Shown piece after piece: positions 16,578 to 25,765 of a DNA stretch of 64,000 nucleotides. The position numbers were made by a program, and so were the translations under genes. The notes beneath the pieces were generated by a model. That model was given only the letters and a program-made list of their open reading frames with translations, was not told where the DNA came from and searched no databases. The stretch's first letter is position 1. Each line of letters starts with the position of its first letter. Origin of the DNA: DATATB01 sp036268995 (lineage in GTDB: Bacteria > Planctomycetota > Planctomycetia > Pirellulales > PNKZ01); the NCBI GenBank assembly GCA_036268995.1, contig DATATB010000090.1, forward strand, positions 1-64,000, given 5' to 3'.

Positions 16578-18083
16578 ATGGATTCGCCCGCGGACCACTC
16601 CGGCACTCCGGCTGATGCCGGAAAGCAACAGCGACCCGCCGAGGGTGGGGATCAACGGCAACCGCCCGCCGAATCCAAGCAGCCGGAGGATCCGCGTCGG
16701 CGGCGCCGCCGCTGGCTGGTGATTGGCGGCATTGGCGCGTTGTTGCTGGTGGTGGCGCTGGTGTTCGGCATGCCCTGGCTCGTACACCACATGAATGTCG
16801 TCACGACCGACGACGCCTATGTGAACGGCCACGTGACGTCGGTCGCGGCGCGGGTGCAAGGCCAGGTGGTCCGCGTGCTGGTCGACGACAACAATCGGGT
16901 CCGCAAGGGCGACTTGATCGTCCAATTGGACCCGGAACCGTACAAGGTGCAGGTGGCTCAGAAGCAGGCCGCCGTCGGCACGGCCAAGGCCGCGCTGGTG
17001 AATACCGAAGCCCAGGTCCGCGGCTTGCTGGCCCAGATTTTCAGCCAGCGGTGGCAATTGCAGCGCGGCATGGAGGGCGTGCGCAACCAGCTTGCCCTGC
17101 TGCGCTCGAACGTTTCGCAACTCAAGGTCGAGCAGGCCAACCTGGTGCTGGCCGAAAATGATTACGTGCGCGGCCAAGGGCTGATCGTACACAGCGCCAT
17201 CAGCCAGCAGCAGTTCGATCAGTACAAGGCCGCGCTGGAAGTCGCCAAAAATCGCGTGGCAGCCGCGCAGGATACGATCCAGCAAACCCGGGCCAGCCTG
17301 GGATTGGCGCACGACCGCGACCATCCGCTGGACGTGCCGACGCATTTGGATCAATCATTCTCCGGCGTGCGGCAGGCGTTGGGACAGATGGTGCAAAGCC
17401 TGGCTCAACTCGGTATCGTGCCGAAATCCTACGATGCCACGCCCGAGCAAGTGCTGGCCCAGTTGCAGTCCGAATCTCAATCGCCACAAGCTTTCGAGCG
17501 GTTGGTGAGCCGCGCTCCGTCGGTGCTTGCGGCCCGCGCGCAGGTGCGGCAGGCCGAAGACGACTTGCGCCAAGCTGAGCTGAACCTGAGCTATTGCGAG
17601 GTGTTTGCCGAGATCGACGGCGCCGTGGCGCGGCGCAACGTCAACCCGGGCGACAACGCGCAACCGGGCCAGCCGTTGATGGCCATTCGTTCGTTGACCG
17701 AAATTTGGATCGACGCCAACTTCAAGGAGACGCAACTGGCCGATCTGCGCATCGGCCAGCGCGCCGAGTTGTATGTCGATATGTACGGCAAGCGGCGGCA
17801 GTTTCATGGCCGGATCACCGGTTTTACGGCCGGCACCGGCTCGACGCTCTCGCTCTTGCCGCCGCAAAATGCCACCGGCAACTTTGTCAAAGTCGTGCAG
17901 CGGCTGCCCGTGCGGATCGAATTGACCGAGCCCAACCCGGAAGATTTTCCGCTGTTCATCGGCCTGTCGGTCGAGCCCGAGGTGTACTTCAAGGAGCCGG
18001 CCACCGGGCCTGATGCCGGCAAATATTTGCAACCGTACCTGTTGCCGACGTCTCCAGCCGCACAGGCGCGGGCTGCCCAGTAA
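16578..18083 (+). CDS. HlyD/EmrA-family membrane fusion protein
   Basis: 501 residues. A charged Pro/Arg-rich cytoplasmic N-terminus is followed by one membrane helix (~46-69), then TDDAYVNGHVTSVAARVQGQV at 77-97, the diagnostic start of the EmrA-type lipoyl domain, a long alpha-hairpin (~125-350) and the returning barrel. AGGAGG sits 3 bases before the ATG at 16578. These adaptors link an inner-membrane MFS or ABC exporter to an outer-membrane factor. The outer-membrane factor is encoded convergently next door, but no inner-membrane pump gene is adjacent. The alpha-hairpin appears longer than in E. coli EmrA. Confidence 0.92.
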   Translation: MDSPADHSGTPADAGKQQRPAEGGDQRQPPAESKQPEDPRRRRRRWLVIGGIGALLLVVALVFGMPWLVHHMNVVTTDDAYVNGHVTSVAARVQGQVVRVLVDDNNRVRKGDLIVQLDPEPYKVQVAQKQAAVGTAKAALVNTEAQVRGLLAQIFSQRWQLQRGMEGVRNQLALLRSNVSQLKVEQANLVLAENDYVRGQGLIVHSAISQQQFDQYKAALEVAKNRVAAAQDTIQQTRASLGLAHDRDHPLDVPTHLDQSFSGVRQALGQMVQSLAQLGIVPKSYDATPEQVLAQLQSESQSPQAFERLVSRAPSVLAARAQVRQAEDDLRQAELNLSYCEVFAEIDGAVARRNVNPGDNAQPGQPLMAIRSLTEIWIDANFKETQLADLRIGQRAELYVDMYGKRRQFHGRITGFTAGTGSTLSLLPPQNATGNFVKVVQRLPVRIELTEPNPEDFPLFIGLSVEPEVYFKEPATGPDAGKYLQPYLLPTSPAAQARAAQ

Positions 18084-18088
18084 TCCTC

Positions 18089-18165
18089 GCCGGTAGCGGA
18101 ATTCGTGAGAATTCCGATCGGGTGCATCGCGGCCCGCCCACGGACGTCTCACGACTTCCGCTACG
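18089..18165. repeat. REPIN-like element, family A copy 2
   Basis: Left REP (18090-18117) contains GGAATTC GTGA GAATTCC; the right inverted REP (18141-18164) ends TTCCGCTACG. The element occupies almost the whole gap between the convergent HlyD and outer-membrane-factor genes. Confidence 0.78.
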
Positions 18166-18169
18166 ATCT

Positions 18170-19873
18170 TCAACGCACGGGGCGCTCGGCAACGTGCTCG
18201 ACTTGCCGGCCGACGGATGTGGCCCGGACATTCAAGATCGGCCCAGTGCCCGGGGCCGGCGCAGCGGCGGCCGGCGGGGGCGGGACCGGAGGCACGGTCG
18301 GTCCTGGCGGCGCGACCGGTTCGGCTGCCGGCAGCGGCGGCAGAGCGCTGGCTGGAGCGACTGCGGCTTGGGCCTGACCGCCGTGCTCGAAGGCTCGCCA
18401 GCCACCGCCCAGCGCACGGTAGACCTGCACCAGGTTCAGCGCGATGTTGCCGCGCGTGCTGGCCAATTGGTCCTGCTGCTGGACCAGCAGTTGCTGAGTG
18501 GTGAACACGCGATTGAAATCGACGATGCCGCCGCGGTATTGCAGCGTCACCAGCTCGACGGAGCGCTCGGCTTCGCCCACGCCCGACTCGAGGAACTCGG
18601 CCTGTTGCCTGGCCTGCAAGAAACCCACCAGGGCGTCTTCCACCTCGCGGCCGGCGGTCAGCACCGTTTGCTGATACTGAAAGACGGTCTCCTGCAACAT
18701 GGCCTGCTGCTCGCGAACGTTGTTGCGAATGCGGCCGTAGTTGAGCACGTTCCAACTGAAGGTGGGAATAATGAAGCCGACAAAGCTTTTGGAGTTGAAC
18801 AGGTCCGCCAGGTCGTTGGCCGCGTAGCCGATGAAGCCGTTGATCGCGAACTGCGGATAAAGCTGGGCCTCGGCGATGCCGATCTGCGCGCTCTGGGCCG
18901 CCACCAGCCGCTCGGCCCGGCGAATATCCGGACGGCGCCGCAACAAATCGGCCGGAATGCCGACCGCCACCGTCAGCGGAGGCTGGGGGATGGGGGCAGG
19001 CTCGAGTTGCCGGGCGAGGTCCTCGACCGGCACCCCCAACAAAATGCACAGCCGGTTGCCGGCCTGCCGGCGTCCGGCTTCCAGCGGCGGGATGAGCGCC
19101 CGGGTCTGGGCCAGATTGGATCTGGCCTGCCGCACGTCCAGTTCGCTGACGACGCCGTTGTGAAAGCGATCTTCGGCCAGCCCCAGCGAGCCGACCTGAA
19201 TCTCGACGTTGCGCCGGGCAAACTCCAATCGCTGCTCGTAGGTGCGGAGTTGCACGTAATTGGTCGCCACCTCCGAAACCAGCAGCAACACCGCATCGTG
19301 ATAGGCCTCGATCGAAGCGCCCAAGTTGGCGTCGGCCGATTCGATGGCGCGGCGAAAGCGCCCCCAAAAGTCCAGCTCCCAAGAGGCGTTGAACCCCGTG
19401 GCCCAAAGGTTCAAGGGGCTGGGAATCGGCAGCGGGAAGCCGGAGCCTGACGGGATTTGGGCGTGTACGTAATCGGCAACCGCGGTCTGACGCTGCGGAA
19501 ACAGATTGCCGACCGCGATGCCGCGCTCGGCCCGCGAGGCGAGAATGCGAGTGCCGGCAGTCTTGAGGTCGAGGTTCTGCCGATAGGCGGTCTGCACGAG
19601 GCGATCGAGGGCCGGATCTGAAAAAACCGTCCACCACGCCTGGTCGTCGGCCGAGGTCGCTTGCAACCGCTGGTCGGCCGCGTCCAGCCACTGCTGCGAC
19701 ACGGCCGCTTGCGGCGGACAGTAGTTGGGGCCCACCTTCCAGCCGTTGTGCCACCATTGCCGCAGGCTCGTGGTGCAGCCGCCGGCCACGAGCAGTGCCA
19801 ACACCGCGCAGGCGCTGCGAGCCCAGGGCCGGCGCCCGGCAGCTGAAAATCGAATCGCAGGGTTTTCGTCCAT
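18170..19873 (-). CDS. NodT/TolC-type outer-membrane factor lipoprotein
   Basis: 567 residues. The signal peptide ends in the lipobox VAGG-Cys33, so it is an outer-membrane-anchored lipoprotein. The body contains two OEP repeats with the usual motifs: WWTVFSDPALDRLVQTA, NLDLKTAGTRILASRA, SWELDFWGRFRRAIESA, and VGIPADLLRRRPDIRRAER. The last ~70 residues form a Pro/Ala-rich tail unusual for the family. The ATG at 19873 has AGGG six bases upstream. It probably forms the exit duct for the convergent HlyD adaptor; the two must be transcribed separately. Confidence 0.92.
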   Translation of the reverse strand: MDENPAIRFSAAGRRPWARSACAVLALLVAGGCTTSLRQWWHNGWKVGPNYCPPQAAVSQQWLDAADQRLQATSADDQAWWTVFSDPALDRLVQTAYRQNLDLKTAGTRILASRAERGIAVGNLFPQRQTAVADYVHAQIPSGSGFPLPIPSPLNLWATGFNASWELDFWGRFRRAIESADANLGASIEAYHDAVLLLVSEVATNYVQLRTYEQRLEFARRNVEIQVGSLGLAEDRFHNGVVSELDVRQARSNLAQTRALIPPLEAGRRQAGNRLCILLGVPVEDLARQLEPAPIPQPPLTVAVGIPADLLRRRPDIRRAERLVAAQSAQIGIAEAQLYPQFAINGFIGYAANDLADLFNSKSFVGFIIPTFSWNVLNYGRIRNNVREQQAMLQETVFQYQQTVLTAGREVEDALVGFLQARQQAEFLESGVGEAERSVELVTLQYRGGIVDFNRVFTTQQLLVQQQDQLASTRGNIALNLVQVYRALGGGWRAFEHGGQAQAAVAPASALPPLPAAEPVAPPGPTVPPVPPPPAAAAPAPGTGPILNVRATSVGRQVEHVAERPVR

Positions 19874-20001
19874 GTTCGCCCTGCCCAAGTCGGAATAGCG
19901 TTAGCGGTCGGCGCGCGAGTCGCCTCCTTGTTCATCGGCCGGCATGCAAAGCGCGCGTGAGTCCGAGCGTTTGCTGTCGCTGCTGCGATGGCAACGCCAA
20001 C

Positions 20002-20345
20002 ACCGTAGCGGAAGCCGTGAGACTTCCGACGGGATACATTTCGCTCTGTGTGAGCGTCATATTTGTAGGTGAAGCAAGGCGGCCTTTCCGTAGCCCAGTC
20101 CCTTCAGGGCTGGGACAACGCGGCCGCGCAAACCTCTCCTTCCCATTCCGATGCGGGCTGCGGCCGCGTCGGAATGGGAAGGAGGGATTTCGGTTGCCGA
20201 TGGTAAACCCAGCCCTAAAAGGGACTGGGCTACGGAAAACGAGTGGCGGGAAGCCGCCGCCTCGGGCGTAGCAATTCCGCCTATTTTCGAGACGCACACA
20301 GATTTCGCTTCGCGCCCTCGGAATTCTCACGAATTCCGCTACCAC
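20002..20345. repeat. REPIN-like element, family A copy 3, split by a nested element
   Basis: The left REP (20003-20031, ACCGTAGCGGAAGCCGTGAG) and the matching inverted right REP (20319-20343, ending AATTCCGCTACC) are about 290 bases apart instead of 25-45. A complete element of a different family lies between them. The right end is 9 bases from the phoD stop. Confidence 0.65.
20085..20239. repeat. REPIN-like element, family D, nested, with 16-bp central hairpin
   Basis: The ends read TTTCCGTAGCCCAGTCCCTT and its inverse AAGGGACTGGGCTACGGAAA, a 20-bp terminal inverted repeat. In the centre CTCCTTCCCATTCCGA (20136-20151) pairs perfectly with 20169-20184 over a 17-base GC-rich loop. The whole unit could fold into one cruciform. 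Confidence 0.8.
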
Positions 20346-20351
20346 AGCGCG

Positions 20352-21923
20352 CTAAGCCGGCTGGGCACCGGGGCGGCCGTCGAGGACCACGAATGATTGT
20401 CGATCGATCCGCGGCGCGCCCGGCCGGCTGACGTACTCCACCGTGCGGTAATGCGACTGCCACCGATCGGGCGTGACTTCGCACGCCACGTAACCGCGCT
20501 CGCGGTTGTAGAACTTCACGAACGGGTTCTCGGCCAGCACGCCGGCCGTGTCGCCTCCCGTGGGCTTGCCGTCGCCGCCGGAAGTGATGGACGTGCCGAC
20601 GAATTCGGTGCCCACCACCGGTGAGCGGCGATCGGCCGCGTTGACTTGCAAATCGTTGACCCAGTTGCTGTGAATGTCGCCGGTGAGCACGATCGGGTTG
20701 GCCACACGGCCCTCGGCCAGAAACTTAAGCACCCGCTGACGATTGGCCTCGTAGCCGGGCCATTGGTCCATGCTGTAGGCCACGATCTCGCCGGGCTTGC
20801 GATCCACGCGTGCCATCATTACTTGCTGCGCCAGCACGTTCCAACGGGCCGGCGATGCTTTCAGCGTGCGATACAGCCATTTTTCCTGCTCGTCGCCCAG
20901 CAGCGTGGCATGCGGATCGTACACGGCGTCGCACGGCGGCTTGTTGCCATCGCCGCAGGGCTGATCCGTGCGGTACTGCCGCGTATCGAGCATGGCAAAC
21001 GAAGCCAGCCGACCAAAGTTCTGCTGGCGATACATGCGCGCGTTGGGCCCTTGCGGAAGCTGGGCCTTGCGCAGCGGCATGTGCTCGTAATAGGCCTGGT
21101 ACGCCCGGGCGCGGCGCGCGAGGTACTGGGCCGGATCGATGCCCGGCTCTTCCGACACCACGCCGGCGCAATTGTTGTCGAACTCGTGGTCGTCCCAGGT
21201 GACCATCCACGGCACCAGCGCATGAGCGGCCTGCAAGTGGGCGTCAGTTCGATATTGCGCGTAGCGCGTGCGATATTCGTCCAGCGACACGCACTCCGGC
21301 CCGACGTGCTTACGCACGGCCTTGGGCCGGGTTCCGTATTCGTAGATGTAGTCGCCCAGGTGGATGATCAGGTCCAGGTCTTCCCGGGCCATGTGTTCGT
21401 AAGCGGTGAAGTAGCCGTACTCATAATGCTGACACGAGGCAAAGGCGAAGCGCAGCCGCTTCGGCAGGCTGTCTGCCGGCGGGGCCGTGCGGGTGCGACC
21501 CAGTGGGCTCGTTTCGCCCGCGGCCGTGAAGCGGTAGAAGTACCAACGATCCGGCTCCAAACCCGGCACTTCCACATGAATCGCATGCGCGGTTTCCGGC
21601 GTGGCCACCGCCGTGCCGCTGGCCACGACTTGGCTCATCTTCTCATCCCGCGCCACTTCCCAGCCGACCTCGACGCTTTCGGCCGGCATGCCGCCACCGG
21701 CCAGCGGATCGGGAGCCAAGCGCGTCCACAGCACAAAGCCATCCGGCGTCGGCTCGCCCGAGGCCACGCCGAGCTTGAAGGGATGATCCTTGAGCCGCAG
21801 CGCGCGGCGAACCACCGCATCGGCCGGCCGGCCCAACAGCGGCCAAGCCGCTAGCGCGCCGCCTGCGGCGAGAAAACCACGACGGGTCCAACTACGAGCG
21901 GCAACATGAAGCTTAAGCGGCAT
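20352..21923 (-). CDS. phoD: PhoD-family alkaline phosphatase/phosphodiesterase, Tat-exported
   Basis: 523 residues. The N-terminus carries a twin-arginine signal (SWTRRGFLAAGGALAAWPLL). An N-terminal beta domain (~40-140) with FKLGVASGEPTPDGFVLWTR precedes the metallophosphatase domain: RFAFASCQHYEYG, IIHLGDYIYEYG, MVTWDDHEFDNN and VLTGDIHSNWV supply the Fe/Ca ligands of PhoD. It releases phosphate from phosphoesters in the periplasm or outside. No Pho-box was recognised in the upstream gap. Confidence 0.94.
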   Translation of the reverse strand: MPLKLHVAARSWTRRGFLAAGGALAAWPLLGRPADAVVRRALRLKDHPFKLGVASGEPTPDGFVLWTRLAPDPLAGGGMPAESVEVGWEVARDEKMSQVVASGTAVATPETAHAIHVEVPGLEPDRWYFYRFTAAGETSPLGRTRTAPPADSLPKRLRFAFASCQHYEYGYFTAYEHMAREDLDLIIHLGDYIYEYGTRPKAVRKHVGPECVSLDEYRTRYAQYRTDAHLQAAHALVPWMVTWDDHEFDNNCAGVVSEEPGIDPAQYLARRARAYQAYYEHMPLRKAQLPQGPNARMYRQQNFGRLASFAMLDTRQYRTDQPCGDGNKPPCDAVYDPHATLLGDEQEKWLYRTLKASPARWNVLAQQVMMARVDRKPGEIVAYSMDQWPGYEANRQRVLKFLAEGRVANPIVLTGDIHSNWVNDLQVNAADRRSPVVGTEFVGTSITSGGDGKPTGGDTAGVLAENPFVKFYNRERGYVACEVTPDRWQSHYRTVEYVSRPGAPRIDRQSFVVLDGRPGAQPA

Positions 21924-22536
21924 GGCGAGGGTATCCGGCGGGATGCGAGGGGAACTTTGCCCACGTAGTCTAACGGCTGCGGCGGCCGTGTTTCAATGAA
22001 GCGATCAACGGTGGGGTGTGCGTCTGGCCGAATTCGCCGCGTTATTGCCGCTTGACGCAGATTGAGATCTGCAATTAGGCTTGCAACGATGACCATTCGC
22101 TACTTCGCAACTGGCGCCGTATTCGTGCCGATTCCGCTGGCGAGCGGTTATTTCGTGAAACCTGGACCTGGCACGGTGGTCATGTCGCTTCCGCCCAACC
22201 CGACTGTACCCGCGGACGACGCGCACTGGGCGCAACTCGAAGACACGCTTCCGCCAAACGATGAATTGCTGGCCTCTGCATGCCGGCATCGCGCACCCCA
22301 GCAATGGTACGATGAGCAAACTGGCCCGTGCTGACGCGACGCAGCCTGTTAAAGTTACGCGGTCTCGGGCGAGTTTCGTGGAGGTGATTTGGGCGGGAAT
22401 TCGACGCCCGGTGGCCGCGCCGAATTGCGGTCGTCGCGCGCTAAGGTCAAATGCGGGAACTCTTTTAGAAGCCAGCGGCGGTTTTTCGCGCTTAACGGCG
22501 CCTAAATGCCCGGGTGGAACGTCCTGCATAGTCAAC
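21924..22536. other. 613-base region of doubtful coding content
   Basis: The stretch holds the phoD promoter region and one weak ORF (22089-22334, listed separately). A minus-strand frame at 22005-22535 is very Arg/Ser-rich and shows no family pattern, so I do not call it. GC content drops toward the neighbouring gene. Confidence 0.4.
22089..22334 (+). CDS. Possible small protein, weakly supported
   Basis: An 81-residue frame starting MTIRYFATGAVFVPIPLASG. The composition is protein-like, with a possible N-terminal hydrophobic segment and an acidic middle (VPADDAHWAQLEDTLPPNDE). There is no good ribosome binding site, no recognised family and no neighbour in the same direction. It may be chance. 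Confidence 0.25.
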   Translation: MTIRYFATGAVFVPIPLASGYFVKPGPGTVVMSLPPNPTVPADDAHWAQLEDTLPPNDELLASACRHRAPQQWYDEQTGPC

Positions 22537-23772
22537 TCAGTGGCTGATAGCTTGGTGCGGCGCCGTCAGGATGTTCATGTACGAATGGCCGCTGTCCTTT
22601 GATTCCCAAGCTCCGTTGATGTGGTCGGTGATTTTCAGGACATCCGTTTCCACCGTGCTTCGCCAAAGATTTGGGTTGTACGGCAGAACGCGCATGAGGT
22701 TGTCAACGTCGAATATTGGCCCGGTCCCTTCGGCCTTTACCAGGCAAACGGGCTTCATCAGTGCAATACGAATGCCAAGCTCAAAGAGGACGCTTGGATT
22801 GTGGTCTGTCAGGTCAGCGATCACCAGTTCAGCTTGAATCAACTGGTTGATGATCGTGTGGTGGATCACGTCGCTCCCCTCACGCCTTGCAGTCTCGACG
22901 GCGAACTGGGCGGCGTTCCCTGCTGGGGTAATCAGGCTTTTTAGCACTTCGTCAAAGAAGCCCCTGGGACGGGGCACCGCGCCCTTCTCGCTAAAGGGCA
23001 TGATTACGAAGGCGGTCTTGTCAAACTTCCCCCGGGGCTGCCCAACGATGGTTATGTCGACTGAGTCTTGTTTGTCCTTTCCGCTGGATGGAGACGGGAC
23101 GCCGCCCAGTCCATCTGCAATTTGGAGGAATTCGCAATTCTTCTTGAACAAGTCGATGAATTCGTCGTGTTCCGAGGTGTCAAGGTTAAACTGGTTCAGC
23201 AACACGTTGCTTACGAACTCTCCCTCAGGCATCGCGCTGCTGCCGCCGTAGAACTCGAAGACCTTCTTGAACTTGTCGATCTTGAAGAACGCCTCGATCT
23301 GCTTCGCGCGGCGAGAGACCGCATCGGGAGCGTAGACGATGGCTCGGCCGATGTCATCCAGAGCGATTTGGGCGGTGTCACGGCTCCCAATCGTCAAGCC
23401 GTAATCTCTAGCGGACGCGCACAGGTAATAGAATTTTGCGCCTTGCTTCGAGGCGCTCACCGCCTTTGCAATGAGTTCCGTGTCGCAAGGATTTCCGTTG
23501 GTTTTGTCTTTGATCGCTTGAGGAATTGAAAGCGCATCTTCGAGCGTATTCTGCGGAAATGGACGGCGGGACCTTTTACCCTTTTCACCCGATTCAGGCT
23601 CTTGGACATGCCCGGCCTGGACGGTCTCTCGCCGTCGCGATTTCGTCCTGCGGTTTTTTTTCCGCCTCGCTTTCGGGACCGTTTTTTTGCGCGGTGCCTC
23701 CTTGGCAGCGGATGCATCCTCTGGAGATTGCGTGCTCACGTCCCCGTCTGGGACCGTATTTTCTTTCGCCAT
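22537..23772 (-). CDS. Nucleoside 2-deoxyribosyltransferase/TIR-like C-terminal domain with basic N-terminus; possible defence effector
   Basis: 411 residues from the ATG at 23772. Residues 22-72 are extremely basic (VPKARRKKNRRTKSRRRE). Residues ~77-216 are helical and could be a winged-helix-type DNA or partner-binding domain (compare DUF5343-like proteins; not verified). Residues 252-390 form the recognisable part: FVIMPFSEKG, FFDEVLKSLI, then AELVIADLTDHNPSVLFELG (315-333), the hallmark of NDT-like folds, where the Glu after NPxVxF is the nucleophile; here Glu331. Proteins of this layout are often predicted to sense or degrade nucleotides in antiphage defence. The gene appears more AT-rich than its neighbours and stands alone. 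Function is inference. Confidence 0.75.
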   Translation of the reverse strand: MAKENTVPDGDVSTQSPEDASAAKEAPRKKTVPKARRKKNRRTKSRRRETVQAGHVQEPESGEKGKRSRRPFPQNTLEDALSIPQAIKDKTNGNPCDTELIAKAVSASKQGAKFYYLCASARDYGLTIGSRDTAQIALDDIGRAIVYAPDAVSRRAKQIEAFFKIDKFKKVFEFYGGSSAMPEGEFVSNVLLNQFNLDTSEHDEFIDLFKKNCEFLQIADGLGGVPSPSSGKDKQDSVDITIVGQPRGKFDKTAFVIMPFSEKGAVPRPRGFFDEVLKSLITPAGNAAQFAVETARREGSDVIHHTIINQLIQAELVIADLTDHNPSVLFELGIRIALMKPVCLVKAEGTGPIFDVDNLMRVLPYNPNLWRSTVETDVLKITDHINGAWESKDSGHSYMNILTAPHQAISH

Positions 23773-24153
23773 TGGTGCGCTTTCGTGATGCAAGCCAGGC
23801 CGAGGGTTGACCCCGTATTAAAAGGGGGCGACCGGGCGAATTGCAAGGCATGGGCAAGAAATGCCGGGGCATTGCCGTTCCGGCGCTGGGATGGCCGGGG
23901 AGGATTACTTTGCACCACAAGATCGACGTGACGACGAATGGACGTGGCAGTGGGCGAATCGAGGCGACGATTGATTGAAAAGATTTCCACGATTAGTCGA
24001 CTCGATCAGATTCCAGCCCGACCTAAGGCTGACTTTTGCATTTCCTGGACTGCCGGCTCGCGGCGTGTTAAGAAAGACGCCGAGTGCCCACCCCCGCTGC
24101 GGCCGGCCGTGCTTCGATTGCGGCTGGCGCTTGCCGAACAAAGGATCTTGCTC
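23773..24153. other. Intergenic between divergent genes
   Basis: 381 bases with no convincing gene. The frame of the next gene stays open back to 23938, but the sequence there has no signal-peptide or domain character. Both promoters are expected here; none is clear. Confidence 0.45.
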
Positions 24154-25530
24154 ATGCCGTCTCGCCCTGCCAAGTCTGCTGCGTCGCGTGCTATTGGCCG
24201 TCGCCGTTTTCTCGCCCAATCAGCCGCCGCGGCCGGCGCCGTGCTCTCGGCCCCGGCGTTCGTGCGCGGTACGGATCTGAATAGCAAACTGAATATCGCC
24301 ATCATCGGCGCGGGCGGACGCGGCGGCAGCAATCTCAAAAACGTGTCGTCGGAAAACATCGTCGCGTTGTGCGATGTCAACGCGACGGCGCTGGACCGGG
24401 CCGCGACGCTGTATCCGCAGGCCAGCAAGTTTGTCGACTTCCGCAAGCTGTACGATCAGCCCGGCAAGTTCGACGCGGTCGTCGTCAGCACGTGCGAGCA
24501 CACGCACGCGTTCGCCACGCTGCCCGCCCTGCAATTGGGCAAGCACGTGTATTGCGAAAAGCCGTTGACGTACAACATTGCCGAAGCCCGCATCATCCGC
24601 GAGGCGGCCGCCAAAGCCCGCGTGGCCACGCAGATGGGCATCCAGATGCACGCCAGCGAGAACTATCGCCGCGTGGTCGAAAAGATTCAGGCCGGGGCCG
24701 TCGGCCCGGTGCACGAAGTCCACGTGTGGGTATCGCGGGCCTGGGGCTGGCAGCCCTCGGAAGAAGAAGCCAAGAAAAACAAAGACATTGTCTTCACCAA
24801 CGAGCGGCCGCGCGAGACCTCGCCGATGCCGGCCGGGCTGGATTGGGAGTTGTGGCTGGGGCCGGCGCCTTACCGGCCCTTCAACAACGTTTATTTCCCC
24901 GGGCCGAAATGGTATCGCTGGTGGGATTTCGGCAATGGCACGATGTCGGACCTCGGCAGCCATTGGAACGATTTGCCGTTCTGGGCTTTGAAGCTTCGGG
25001 CACCGCTCACGGTCGAGGCCTCCGGCCCGCCGCCGCATCCCGACATTGCCCCGGCCTCGATGCAGGCCACGTACGAGTACGGTGCCCGCGGTGAGATGCC
25101 GCCGGTGCGCTTGACGTGGTACCAGGGAACCGAGAAGCCGGCCTTGTGGCGCGAAGGCAAGATCCCGAACTGGGGCAATGGCGTGCTGTTCATCGGCGCC
25201 AAGGGGATGCTGCTCTCCGATTATTCGAAGCACGTCCTGCTGCCGGAACAGGAATTTGCCGACTACAAGCTGCCGGCCGGCACAATCCAGATTCCGCCGT
25301 CGCCGGGAGCCCACGCGGAGTGGATCGCTGCCTGCAAGACCGGCAGCAAGACGATGGCCGACTTCGAATATTCCGGCTGGCTGACCGAAGCGAATCACTT
25401 GGGCAACGTGGCCTATCGCGCCGGCAAGAAGCTCGAGTGGGACCCGGTCGCCTTGAAAGCCACGAACTGCCCCGAGGCCGAGCCGTTCATCCGCCGCGCG
25501 TATCGCGAAGGCTGGCGCTTGAATTCTTAA
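24154..25530 (+). CDS. Tat-exported Gfo/Idh/MocA-family oxidoreductase
   Basis: 458 residues. The ATG at 24154 has AAGGA upstream and opens a Tat signal (IGRRRFLAQSAAAAGAVLSAPAFV). The Rossmann half has LNIAIIGAGGRGGSNLKNV, then VALCDVN and the family motif YCEKPLT. The C-terminal half contains GTMSDLGSHWNDLPFW, the usual active-site region of the planctomycete group. These enzymes oxidise or reduce sugars with tightly held NAD(P). Planctomycetes carry dozens, often beside DUF1080 proteins as here, which suggests a joint role in breaking down complex glycans, including 3-keto intermediates. Substrate unknown. Confidence 0.92.
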   Translation: MPSRPAKSAASRAIGRRRFLAQSAAAAGAVLSAPAFVRGTDLNSKLNIAIIGAGGRGGSNLKNVSSENIVALCDVNATALDRAATLYPQASKFVDFRKLYDQPGKFDAVVVSTCEHTHAFATLPALQLGKHVYCEKPLTYNIAEARIIREAAAKARVATQMGIQMHASENYRRVVEKIQAGAVGPVHEVHVWVSRAWGWQPSEEEAKKNKDIVFTNERPRETSPMPAGLDWELWLGPAPYRPFNNVYFPGPKWYRWWDFGNGTMSDLGSHWNDLPFWALKLRAPLTVEASGPPPHPDIAPASMQATYEYGARGEMPPVRLTWYQGTEKPALWREGKIPNWGNGVLFIGAKGMLLSDYSKHVLLPEQEFADYKLPAGTIQIPPSPGAHAEWIAACKTGSKTMADFEYSGWLTEANHLGNVAYRAGKKLEWDPVALKATNCPEAEPFIRRAYREGWRLNS

Positions 25531-25566
25531 GGATCGACCGCGGATCCCAAACAGAACGGAAGGCAT

Positions 25567-25698
25567 TTGAACAGAAGATCGCAAAGAGCGCGAAGAAAGA
25601 AAAGGAAGGAGGAGAGGAAGGAAGGTCAGACCCCTTGACCTTCCACCAGCCGCATTGTTCGGACCTCTTCTTCTTAGCGTTCTTCGCGGCCTTCCCTT
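25567..25698. repeat. Long inverted-repeat element, family H copy 1
   Basis: A left arm beginning TTGAACAGAAGATCGCAAAG is mirrored imperfectly by the right arm (25671-25698) with TTAGCGTTCTTCGCGGCCTT. A smaller hairpin GAAGGTCA / TGACCTTC (25621-25643) lies between. It is a diverged copy of the element at 26517-26650. Confidence 0.65.
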
Positions 25699-25765
25699 GG
25701 GCCTGAGGCTCAGGGCTCCAAGGCTGTTCAATCCGATTTAGATCAATGCGTGGGAGCACTCGGTC

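Noticed and set aside
22005..22535. A 176-codon minus-strand frame between phoD and the NDT-like gene
   Set aside because: No signature, very high Arg/Ser content and no ribosome binding site; treated as non-coding.
24220..25731. A 503-codon minus-strand frame opposite the Gfo/Idh/MocA gene
   Set aside because: Antisense of a well-recognised oxidoreductase; Arg/His-rich with no motif.
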